Source: Brevundimonas sp. UBA4553
GTDB taxonomy: Bacteria; Pseudomonadota; Alphaproteobacteria; Caulobacterales; Caulobacteraceae
Assembly: GCF_002387245.1 (NCBI RefSeq)
Contig: NZ_DGLD01000018.1
Span: forward strand, 1,543-65,542
Reading direction: 5' to 3'
Length of the DNA stretch: 64,000 nucleotides
Below, one piece after another: positions 8,399 to 15,493 of the stretch (positions are counted from its first letter, which is position 1; the number at the start of each line of letters is the position of its first letter). The position numbers and the translations under genes are program-made. The notes beneath the pieces were generated by a model. It ran no database searches and was not told where the DNA came from. It saw only the letters and a list, made by a program, of their open reading frames with translations.

Positions 8399-9649
8399 AT
8401 GAGCGTCGCGCATTATAGAACAAATGAAGAACATAAGGAGGCCAATGGCCTGCGCAAGGCCATGGGCACCTTCCGGGGCGACGGCACCCTGCACACCTAC
8501 GAAGACCGGATGGTCAGCCGAATGATCGCGCGCGGCTATGATCCGACCTTCGCCCGGCGCTGTTTCGACCAGATCAAGGGCTTCGGCTCCTACGGCTTCC
8601 CGGAGAGCCACGCCGCCTCCTTCGCCCAGCTGGTCTATGTCTCGTCATGGATCAAACACCACTATCCGGCGGCCTTCGCCTGCGCCCTGCTGAACAGCCA
8701 GCCGATGGGCTTTTACGCCCCGGCCCAGATCGTGCGGGATGCCCGCGACCACGACGTCGAGGTGCGGCCGGTCGACGTCACACACAGTGGCTGGGACAAC
8801 AGTCTGGAAGGCTCGGACAAGACGCCGGCCCTGCGGATCGGCCTGCGCCAGATCGACGGCTTCCGCGAGGACTGGGCCGAGGCCCTGGTCGCTGCCCGCG
8901 CGTTCCGCGCGACCGACATCGAAACCCTGGCCAGGCGCGCGGGACTGCCGTCAGCCGCCATGCGCAAGCTGGCCGACGCCGACGCCTTCCGGTCTCTCGG
9001 CTTGGATCGGCGTCAGGCCTTGTGGGCGGTGCGCCGCCTGCCCGACGACGCGCCGCTTCCTCTATTCGCTGCCGCCGATGCCCGCGAGCTTGGCGCCGAG
9101 CCCGATGCGCGCCTGCCGATCATGCCGCTGGGTGAGCATGTCGCCGCCGACTACCAGACGCTACGCCTGTCTCTAAAAGCCCACCCCATGGCCATCCTGC
9201 GTCCCCTGTTCGACGCAGAACGCATCCTGACCTGCGCCCAGACCGAAGCGAAGCGGAACGCCGCGTCAGTGCGGGTCGCGGGCGTAGTGTTGGTGCGGCA
9301 GCGTCCCGGCAAGGGCAACGCCATCTTCGTCACCCTGGAAGACGAGACGGGCATCACCAACGTTGTCCTCTGGGCGCGGATGTTCGAGCAATTCCGCCGC
9401 GAGGTCATGGCTGCCCGGCTGATGGAGGTCGAGGGCGTGGTGGAGAAGAGCCCCGAAGGCGTGGTCCATCTGGTCGCCCGCAAGGTCATCGACCGCTCCT
9501 CGGAACTGACGCGACTGTCGGAAGACCACGACACGACGGTTCAGCTCGCCCGCGCGGACGTCGTCGCCAATCCCCAACCGCCCCGTCATCCACCTCATCG
9601 CCATCCGCGCGATGTGCGCATCCTGCCGGGATCGCGGGATTTTCACTGA
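8399..9649 (+). pseudogene. dnaE2: 3' fragment of error-prone DNA polymerase DnaE2 (ImuC)
   Basis: From about 8440 onward the frame matches the C-terminal third of DnaE2. It has the GFGSYGFPESHAASFA motif, ALLNSQPMGFYAPAQIVRDA, an OB-fold region (VRVAGVVLVRQRPGKGNAIF) and the family's characteristic C-terminus VRILPGSRDFH. Full DnaE2 proteins have about 1,050-1,150 residues. Here the PHP domain and the polymerase palm with its catalytic aspartates are absent, and no imuA or imuB precedes it. The 5' boundary abuts the scar at 8024-8398. An ATG at 8399 and another in frame at 8462 could allow expression of a ~395-416-residue fragment containing the OB-fold and tail, but it could not polymerise DNA. 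The gene was most likely cut by a deletion or recombination event. Confidence 0.88.
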
Positions 9650-9654
9650 CCTGA

Positions 9655-10608
9655 CTACAGATCGTCGGTCCGTTGTTCAGCGGCGTGGGCCTCGCTCTTC
9701 ATCCATCGCACGAAGGCACGCGCGGGTTCGGAGACCCCGCTTCGCTTCGTCAAGACATGATAGGCCAGTTCGGTAGAAAGCGCGCCGTCGGCAAACGGCG
9801 CGACGAGCCGCCCCGACGTCAGATCGCCGGCGACAAAGGCGTAGGGCGCCAAGGCGACGCCTTGCCCATAGGCGGCGGCCTCGATCGCCAAGGCTGTCTG
9901 ATCGAAGCGAGGTCCAGCCGAGGCGTCGAGATGGTCAAGTCTGCGCGCGCTCAGCCAGGTCGGCCAGTCCGGCCGCGGCTCCTCCAGGTCCCCGGGACGC
10001 AGGTGGATCAAGGCGTGATGGGCCAGATCATCCGGCCGCTTCAACGGGTGCTTTCCGGCCAGCAAGACTGGACTGCAAACAGGGATCACGTCCGCACTCA
10101 GCAGCCGCTCTGAACGCACGCCGACATAGTCGCCACGCCCGTATCGCACCGCCACATCCACCCTGCCCCCGCCGACGTCGGCCAGCCGCATGTCCGCAGA
10201 CATCCAGACCTCGACCTCGGGGTGCGCAGCGGAAAAGCGAGCGATACGGGGCGCCAGCCACTTCGCGGCGAAGGACGGCGGCACGCTGATCGCCAAGGCG
10301 TGGCGGCGGTTGGGTCGATAGAGCAGGTCCCCTGCCCGTTTCAGATAGTCGAAGCCGTCGTGCAGCAGCGGATAGAGCTCCGCGCCCAGCTCGGTCAGCG
10401 CGATCTGACGTCCCTCGCGATGGAACAACGGCGCGCCGGCGTGCTGCTCCAGAATGCGTATCTGCTGACTGATCGCGCCGGGCGTGACCGACAATTCTTC
10501 AGCCGCGCGGGTGATGTTCAGGCGACGCGCCGCAGCCTCGAACGCCTTCAACGCATTCAGCGGCGGAATACGACCGTCAGCAGGCGTTTCCTTCTTCGAT
10601 CGGCTCAT
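9655..10608 (-). CDS. LysR-family regulator, GcvA-like
   Basis: A 317-residue LysR protein. The opening RIPPLNALKAFEAAARRLN, followed by ITRAAEELSVTPGAISQQIR, is typical of the GcvA/AmpR-like subgroup. The effector domain contains the subgroup's L-A-D-V-G-G-G-R-V-D-V-A-V-R-Y-G-R-G motif. The ATG at 10608 overlaps the cysK stop (ATGA), so I prefer it to an ATG four codons upstream at 10620. Co-translation with cysteine synthase suggests a role in sulfur or amino acid metabolism. Targets are unknown, and the regulator is downstream of, not divergent from, its partner. Convergent with the dnaE2 fragment, six bases away. Confidence 0.9.
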   Translation of the reverse strand: MSRSKKETPADGRIPPLNALKAFEAAARRLNITRAAEELSVTPGAISQQIRILEQHAGAPLFHREGRQIALTELGAELYPLLHDGFDYLKRAGDLLYRPNRRHALAISVPPSFAAKWLAPRIARFSAAHPEVEVWMSADMRLADVGGGRVDVAVRYGRGDYVGVRSERLLSADVIPVCSPVLLAGKHPLKRPDDLAHHALIHLRPGDLEEPRPDWPTWLSARRLDHLDASAGPRFDQTALAIEAAAYGQGVALAPYAFVAGDLTSGRLVAPFADGALSTELAYHVLTKRSGVSEPARAFVRWMKSEAHAAEQRTDDL

Positions 10609-11609
10609 CGGTTCAACCACTCCGGCGTCGGCAGGCCGCGCGCGGTCAGGAAGGCGGGGTCATAAACCTTGCTGGAATAGCGTTGCCCGGCATCGCACAG
10701 CACGGTGACGATGGTCTTGCCCGGTCCCAGGTCGCGCGCCATGCGGATGGCTCCGGCGATATTGACCCCGCTGGACGGGCCCAGCGACATACCTTCATGC
10801 TTCACCAGATCGAACAGGATGGGCAGGAACTCGGCGTCTTCGATCCGGTAGGGATGATCGACCATCAGCCCCTCCAGATTGCCGGTGATGCGATTGACGC
10901 CGATGCCCTCGGTGATCGAACTGCCCTCGCCTTTCAGCACGCCTTCGGTGAACCAGTTGTAGAGCGCGGCGCCCGGCACGTCGGCCAGACCGATGGCGAC
11001 ATCGGGCTTCTGTTCACGCAAGTAAGCGGCGCAACCCGCCAGCGTCCCGCCCGATCCGACGGCGCAGATGAAGCCGTCGATGGCGCCGTCCGTCTGCTTC
11101 CAGATTTCCGGCGCTGTGCCTTCATAGTGGGCTTCACGATTGGCCAGGTTGTCGAACTGATCGGCGTAGAAGGCGCCGTTCGGCTCGCTCTCGTTCAGTT
11201 CCTCGGCCAGACGTCGGGAATAGGCGACGAAGTGGTTGGGGCTGGCGAAGGGCGCAGGATCGACCTCGATCAGACGCGCGCCATGCAGGCGGACCGCCCG
11301 CTTCTTCTCATCCGTCTGGCTACGCGGCATGACGATGACGACGGGATGGCCAAGAGCGGCGCCGACCAGGGCGAGGCCAATGCCCGTATTGCCCGCCGTG
11401 CCCTCGACGATGACGCCGCCGGGCTTCAGCGCGCCAGAAGCTCGCGCCTTCCTGATGATGCTGAGCGCCGCGCGGTCCTTGATGGACCCGCCGACGTTCA
11501 GGAACTCGGCCTTGCCTAGGATCTCGCAGCCCGTCAGCTCCGACGCGCGCTTGAGGCGCACCAGAGGCGTATTGCCGATCAGGCCGAGAACATCAGGCGC
11601 GACGATCAT
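10605..11609 (-). CDS. cysK: Cysteine synthase A (O-acetylserine sulfhydrylase)
   Basis: A 334-residue fold-type II PLP enzyme that makes L-cysteine from O-acetylserine and sulfide. Visible marks are LIGNTPLVRL near the N-terminus, the PLP lysine in GGSIKDRAA (about residue 44), the substrate loop EGTAGNTGIGLA, the phosphate-binding GSGGTLAG, and the late GPSSGVN motif. It is slightly longer than the ~310-residue E. coli enzyme because of a C-terminal extension. Cystathionine beta-synthase-like activity cannot be excluded from sequence. The stop codon overlaps the start of a GcvA-like LysR gene. A 65-base gap separates it from lpd upstream, so it may have its own promoter. Confidence 0.92.
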   Translation of the reverse strand: MIVAPDVLGLIGNTPLVRLKRASELTGCEILGKAEFLNVGGSIKDRAALSIIRKARASGALKPGGVIVEGTAGNTGIGLALVGAALGHPVVIVMPRSQTDEKKRAVRLHGARLIEVDPAPFASPNHFVAYSRRLAEELNESEPNGAFYADQFDNLANREAHYEGTAPEIWKQTDGAIDGFICAVGSGGTLAGCAAYLREQKPDVAIGLADVPGAALYNWFTEGVLKGEGSSITEGIGVNRITGNLEGLMVDHPYRIEDAEFLPILFDLVKHEGMSLGPSSGVNIAGAIRMARDLGPGKTIVTVLCDAGQRYSSKVYDPAFLTARGLPTPEWLNR

Positions 11610-11674
11610 GGATAATCCGAACAGGGAGGAGAAGAAGTCCTCTTAGCCACAGTTCAGATTTTCTAACAACTCGA

Positions 11675-13081
11675 TCAGATGTGGATGACGCGGCCATAGG
11701 CGTCCAAAGCGGCTTCGTGCATGGCTTCGGACATGGTCGGGTGCGGATAGACGATGCCGTGGATGTCTTCCTCGGTCGCTTCCATGGTGATGGCGGTGAC
11801 GTAGCCTTGGATCATCTCGGTCACTTCGTGGCCGATCATGTGGGCGCCGATCAGAGCGCCGGTCTTGGCGTCGAAGATGACCTTGACGAAGCCGTCGACC
11901 TCGCCCGCCGCCACGGCCTTGCCGTTCACGCGGAACGGGAAGCGGCCGATCTTGACCTCGCGCTTGTCGGCACGCGCGCCCTGCTCGGTAACGCCGACCG
12001 AGGCGACCTGAGGCTGGGCGTAGGTGCAGCCGGCGATAGGCGAATGGACGTTCGGGGTCTTGTAGGCGGCGATGTGCTCGGCGGCGTGGATGCCTTCGTG
12101 CGACGCCTTGTGCGCCAGCCAGGGGGCGCCGGCGCAATCGCCGATGGCGTAGAGGCCCTTGACGTTGGTCTGGCAGTGACTGTCGGTCTTGATGTGGCCG
12201 CGGTCCAGTTCGACGCCCAGCGCCTCCAGGCCGATGCCATCGGTGTTGGCGGTGATGCCGACGGCCGAGATGCAGACCTCGGCCTCCAGGGTTTCGGCCT
12301 TGCCGTTCACTTCAACAGCGACCTTCACGCCCTTGGAATCCTTGGACACCTTGGTGACCTTGGCGCCAACCTTGAACTTGATGCCGCGCTTCTCGAACGA
12401 CTTCTGCGCGGCCTTGGAGACCTCTTCGTCCTCGACCGGCATGATGCGGTCGACGGCTTCCACCACGGTCACTTCAGCGCCCAGGGCACGATAGAAGCTC
12501 GCGAACTCGATGCCGATGGCGCCCGAGCCGATGACCACGAAGGTCTTGGGCAGCTTCTTGGGGGCCAGGGCGTCGCGGTAGGCCCAAATCTTGTCGCCGT
12601 CCGCCTCCAGACCGATCTGCGGCAGGGCGCGGGCGCGGGCGCCGACGGCCAGCATGACGGTCTTGGCTTCGATCGCACGCGTGCCTCCGGCCTTCAGCGC
12701 GACGACGACCTTGGGGGCCGCAGCGCCTTTCTCGAGCGTGGCCGATCCTTCGATCACCTCGATCTTGTTCTTCTTCATCAGGAAGCCGATGCCCTTGTTC
12801 ATCGTCGCCGCGACCCCGCGCGAGCGCTGGATGATGGCGTCGAAGTCAAAGGAGGCGCCCGTTGCGGACAGGCCGTATTCCTTGAGGTGGCTCAGGCTCT
12901 CGAACTTCTCGCCCGACTTCAGCAGGGCCTTGGTCGGGATGCAGCCCCAGTTCAGGCAGATGCCGCCCAGGTTCTCGCGCTCGACGATGGCGACCTTCTG
13001 GCCCAGTTGGCTGGCGCGGATCGCCGCGACGTAACCGCCGGGGCCCGAACCGATGACGACGAGATCGAATTCAGCAGCCAT
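11675..13081 (-). CDS. lpdA: Dihydrolipoyl dehydrogenase (E3 of pyruvate dehydrogenase)
   Basis: A 468-residue FAD enzyme that reoxidises the dihydrolipoyl groups of the 2-oxoacid dehydrogenase complexes with NAD+. Seen in the sequence: the FAD motif GSGPGGYVAA near the N-terminus, the redox disulfide in GGICLNWGCIPTKALL, the NAD-binding motif VIGSGAIGIEFASF, the second FAD contact YAIGDCAGAPWLAHKA, and the C-terminal catalytic His-Glu region (IVYPHPTMSEAMHEA). It is the last gene of the pdhA-pdhB-DUF5076-DUF5076-pdhC-gpx-lpd run, two bases after gpx. It may also serve oxoglutarate dehydrogenase and glycine cleavage. Confidence 0.96.
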   Translation of the reverse strand: MAAEFDLVVIGSGPGGYVAAIRASQLGQKVAIVERENLGGICLNWGCIPTKALLKSGEKFESLSHLKEYGLSATGASFDFDAIIQRSRGVAATMNKGIGFLMKKNKIEVIEGSATLEKGAAAPKVVVALKAGGTRAIEAKTVMLAVGARARALPQIGLEADGDKIWAYRDALAPKKLPKTFVVIGSGAIGIEFASFYRALGAEVTVVEAVDRIMPVEDEEVSKAAQKSFEKRGIKFKVGAKVTKVSKDSKGVKVAVEVNGKAETLEAEVCISAVGITANTDGIGLEALGVELDRGHIKTDSHCQTNVKGLYAIGDCAGAPWLAHKASHEGIHAAEHIAAYKTPNVHSPIAGCTYAQPQVASVGVTEQGARADKREVKIGRFPFRVNGKAVAAGEVDGFVKVIFDAKTGALIGAHMIGHEVTEMIQGYVTAITMEATEEDIHGIVYPHPTMSEAMHEAALDAYGRVIHI

Positions 13082-13083
13082 GG

Positions 13084-13563
13084 TCAGATCAACTTCTCGA
13101 TGTCGGCCTTGATGGCCGCGGGTTCAGTCTGGGGCGAATAGCGCGCGACGACGCGGCCTTCGCGGTCGGTCAGGAACTTGGTGAAGTTCCACTTGATGGC
13201 TTGGGAGCCCAGGAAGCCGCGCTTCTGCCGGGTCAGCCAGGCATAGAGCGGGTGCCGGTTCGGCCCATTGACCTCCACCTTGTCGAACAGGGGGAAGCTG
13301 ACGTCGAAGCTGGTGGCGCAGAAGGCGGCGATTTCCGCCGCCCTGCCGGGCTCCTGTTGGCCGAACTGATTACAGGGAAAGCCCAAGACCTCGAACGGCG
13401 CATCGGCGAAGTCGCGGTGCAGCTTCTCCAGCCCGTCATATTGACCGGTGAAGCCGCACTTGGACGCCGTGTTGACGATCAGCAGCGCCTGCCCGCGAAA
13501 ACGGTCCAGGGCCACGTCCGTGCCGTCGATGGCGCGGGCGGAGAAGTCATAAACCGAAGTCAT
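13084..13563 (-). CDS. Glutathione peroxidase family (thiol peroxidase)
   Basis: A 159-residue protein of the usual length for bacterial glutathione peroxidases. The peroxidatic cysteine is C36 (NTASKCGFTGQY). The second signature GFPCNQFGQQEP is at ~61-72, and the catalytic tryptophan lies in KWNFTKF. As in other bacterial members there is Cys, not selenocysteine, and thioredoxin rather than glutathione is the likely reductant. A strong GGGAGGAG ribosome site precedes the ATG. The gene lies between pdhC and lpd in one orientation with gaps of 15 and 2 bases, so it is almost certainly co-transcribed with the PDH complex. A role in removing peroxide produced by E3 or E1 side reactions is a reasonable inference. 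Confidence 0.9.
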   Translation of the reverse strand: MTSVYDFSARAIDGTDVALDRFRGQALLIVNTASKCGFTGQYDGLEKLHRDFADAPFEVLGFPCNQFGQQEPGRAAEIAAFCATSFDVSFPLFDKVEVNGPNRHPLYAWLTRQKRGFLGSQAIKWNFTKFLTDREGRVVARYSPQTEPAAIKADIEKLI

Positions 13564-13578
13564 GACCCCTCTCCTCCC

Positions 13579-14874
13579 TTAAGCCAGCATCGCCACGGGA
13601 TCTTCGATCAGCGGCTTGAACGCCTGCAGGAAGCGAGCGCCCGTTGCGCCGTCGACCACCCGGTGATCGCAGGTCAGGGTCACGGTCATGACCGTGGCCA
13701 CGGCCAGTTGCCCGTCCTTGACGACCGGACGTTGCTCGCCGGCGCCCACGCTCATGATGCAGCCCTGCGGCTCATTGATGATCGAGGTGAACTGCTTGAT
13801 GCCGAACATGCCCAGGTTGGACACCGAGAAGGTGCCGCCTTGGAACTCTTCGGGCTTCAGCTTACGTTCGCGGGCGCGCTTGGCCAGGTCCTTGGACTCG
13901 GTCGCGATCTGCGCCAGGCCCTTGGTCTCGGCCTTCTTGATGATCGGAGTGATCAGGCCGCCGTCAATCGCCACCGCCATCGAGACGTCGGCGTTGTGGT
14001 GCATGGCGATGCCTTCGGGGGTGTAGGAGGCGTTGGCCTCCGGCACCATCTTCAGGGCCAGGGCTGCGGCCTTGATGACGAAGTCATTGACCGAGACCTT
14101 GATGCCCTGCGGCTCCAGCATCTTGTTCACCTTCGCGCGCACAGCCATCAGCTGGTCGATCTCGACGTCGATGAAGAGCGGGAAGTGCGGGACGTTCTGG
14201 ATGCTGTCGACCATGCGACGCGCCACGGCCTTCTTCATCCCGTCCAGCGGGATCAGGTCGTAGCTGCCGTCCGGAATGCCCATCTGGGCCAGCGACTGAG
14301 CCTGACGCGGGGCGATGCCCGAGGTCGCGGCGGCGGTTGCCGTCGAAGCAGTCGGTTGAGCAGCGCCCTTGGGCGCACCTTCAACGTCGCGCTTGACGAT
14401 ACGGCCGTGCGGGCCTGTGCCCTTGATTGATTTCAGATCAAGGCCGTTCTGGGCGGCGATGCGACGGGCCAGAGGCGACGCAAAGATGCGTTCGCCATTG
14501 TCCGACTTCGGAGCTGCCGGAGCTGCCGGAGCGGGCGCTGCGGGAGCCGCCGCCTTGGGCGCTTCAGCCTGGGCGGGAGCGGCTTCAGCTTTAGCAGCCT
14601 CCGCCTTGGCGGCGGGCGCGGGTGCAGCCGCGCCGCCCTCGTCCTTCAGGCGAGCGATCGGGGTGTTGACCTTCACGCCCTCAGTGCCTTCAGCGACCAG
14701 GATATCGGTGACTTCACCTTCATCGACAGCCTCGACTTCCATCGTGGCCTTGTCGGTTTCGATCTCGGCGATGACGTCGCCGGCGGAGACGACGTCCCCG
14801 ACCTTGACGTGCCACTTGGCCAGAACGCCCTCTTCCATCGTCGGAGACAGGGCCGGCATCAGGATGTCAGTCAT
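13579..14874 (-). CDS. pdhC: Dihydrolipoyllysine acetyltransferase (E2 of pyruvate dehydrogenase)
   Basis: A 431-residue E2. An N-terminal lipoyl domain (residues ~1-80) carries the lipoylated lysine in ETDKATMEVEA. An Ala/Pro-rich flexible linker (~82-130, with AAPAAPAPAAPAAP) is followed by a peripheral subunit-binding domain (FASPLARRIAAQNGLDLKSI, ~131-165). The catalytic acyltransferase domain (~205-431) ends with the His/Asp motif DHRVVDGATGARFL. It transfers acetyl groups from lipoate to CoA and forms the core of the complex. Its ATG overlaps the stop of the second DUF5076 gene (ATGA), so translation is coupled to it. The lipoyl domain closely resembles that of pdhB upstream. Confidence 0.96.
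   Translation of the reverse strand: MTDILMPALSPTMEEGVLAKWHVKVGDVVSAGDVIAEIETDKATMEVEAVDEGEVTDILVAEGTEGVKVNTPIARLKDEGGAAAPAPAAKAEAAKAEAAPAQAEAPKAAAPAAPAPAAPAAPKSDNGERIFASPLARRIAAQNGLDLKSIKGTGPHGRIVKRDVEGAPKGAAQPTASTATAAATSGIAPRQAQSLAQMGIPDGSYDLIPLDGMKKAVARRMVDSIQNVPHFPLFIDVEIDQLMAVRAKVNKMLEPQGIKVSVNDFVIKAAALALKMVPEANASYTPEGIAMHHNADVSMAVAIDGGLITPIIKKAETKGLAQIATESKDLAKRARERKLKPEEFQGGTFSVSNLGMFGIKQFTSIINEPQGCIMSVGAGEQRPVVKDGQLAVATVMTVTLTCDHRVVDGATGARFLQAFKPLIEDPVAMLA
14640..14874 (-). repeat. Lipoyl-domain coding repeat, copy in pdhC
   Basis: The first ~235 bases of pdhC match the first ~235 bases of pdhB (16596-16830) at roughly four positions in five by eye, including long identical runs around the lipoyl-lysine codon. 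This is a domain duplication and a possible substrate for recombination. Confidence 0.7.
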
Positions 14875-15176
14875 TGAGCGGACTCCGTGTTCGCAGCCTG
14901 AGCCTTGGCGTGGGCCGCGTCCCAGCTGTCGCAGATAGCCTTGAACGCCGTGGCCTGATCGAAGCCGTGGTGCTCGGCGTAGGCATGGGAATAGTGCCAG
15001 GCCAGCTCGGCCAGGACGACGCCGATATTGCCCGGCTCAGCCAGAGCCGGACGGATGTTCATGATCGGGCCGGTCCCGTTCCACCAGACCCGGGCCAGTT
15101 CGATGACCTGGTCCTCAGGAGCGTTCAGACCCTCGGGGATCGGCAGCGAGCGTTGTTCAAGCGCAGCGGCGTCCAT
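14871..15176 (-). CDS. DUF5076 domain protein, second of two tandem paralogues
   Basis: A 101-residue protein of unknown function. A central block beginning ELARVWWNGTGPIMNIRPA (about 25-44) aligns without gaps to the neighbouring gene product over ~63 residues. Shared positions include the Trp pair, P-x-M, P-A, a later G-x-x-L-A, H-x-x-H-x-Y-A and H-G. No signal peptide, membrane span or known catalytic motif is visible, so it is probably cytosolic. The ATG at 15176 shares one base with the previous stop (TGATG); a TTG one codon earlier is an alternative. Its own stop overlaps the pdhC start (ATGA). This tight placement between E1-beta and E2 suggests a role tied to the PDH complex (inference). 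Confidence 0.85.
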   Translation of the reverse strand: MDAAALEQRSLPIPEGLNAPEDQVIELARVWWNGTGPIMNIRPALAEPGNIGVVLAELAWHYSHAYAEHHGFDQATAFKAICDSWDAAHAKAQAANTESAQ

Positions 15177-15493
15177 CAAGCATTCCCCTTCGGCGCAGCG
15201 ACAGGTTCGGCCACGGTCTTCACGTTGTCCGCCTTCACGACTTCGGAAAGGCCCTGAAGGATGCGGTTGTAGGCTTCACGCTCGTTGTGGCCGTGACGCA
15301 GGGCATAGCCGTGCGCCATGTGACGCGCAGCATAGGCCAGCAGCTCGCCGAATTTGATCGGGTCGTTGAAGGCGGGCTTCACCGACATGACCGGCTCATC
15401 CTTGGACCACCACATCCGCAGGATTTCGATGGCCTGCGGATCGGCGGCGACGCTGTCCGGCGTCGTCAGCTGGAACTCGGACGCCTCGCTCAC
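15176..15493 (-). CDS. DUF5076 domain protein, first of two tandem paralogues
   Basis: A 105-residue protein of unknown function, about 20 residues longer at the C-terminus (basic, then Ala/Pro-rich) than the shared core. The core EILRMWWSKDEPVMSVKPAF followed by L-L-A-Y-A-A-R-H-M-A-H-G-Y-A is the DUF5076 pattern and matches the next gene. It starts with GTG at 15493, overlapping the pdhB stop by four bases (GTGA). It has no transmembrane or export signal. It and its paralogue lie between pdhB and pdhC with no free bases at any junction, so all four are probably translated in a coupled manner. I do not invent a biochemical activity; a structural or regulatory PDH accessory is the simplest guess. 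Confidence 0.85.
   Translation of the reverse strand: MSEASEFQLTTPDSVAADPQAIEILRMWWSKDEPVMSVKPAFNDPIKFGELLAYAARHMAHGYALRHGHNEREAYNRILQGLSEVVKADNVKTVAEPVAAPKGNA

Noticed and set aside
8183..8611. Minus-strand frame of 142 codons across the dnaE2 edge
   Set aside because: Its N-terminal half is the antisense of dnaE2 and the rest is non-coding scar.
8399..9649. Possibility that this is a complete small OB-fold protein gene rather than a dnaE2 remnant
   Set aside because: Homology starts abruptly in the middle of a known DnaE2 motif region, and nothing before about 8440 resembles a natural N-terminus.
11681..13141. Long plus-strand open frame (486 codons) opposite lpd
   Set aside because: It mirrors the lpd/gpx codons in high-GC DNA. 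The product is a low-complexity G/A/D/L-rich string with no domain, and lpd is certain on the other strand.
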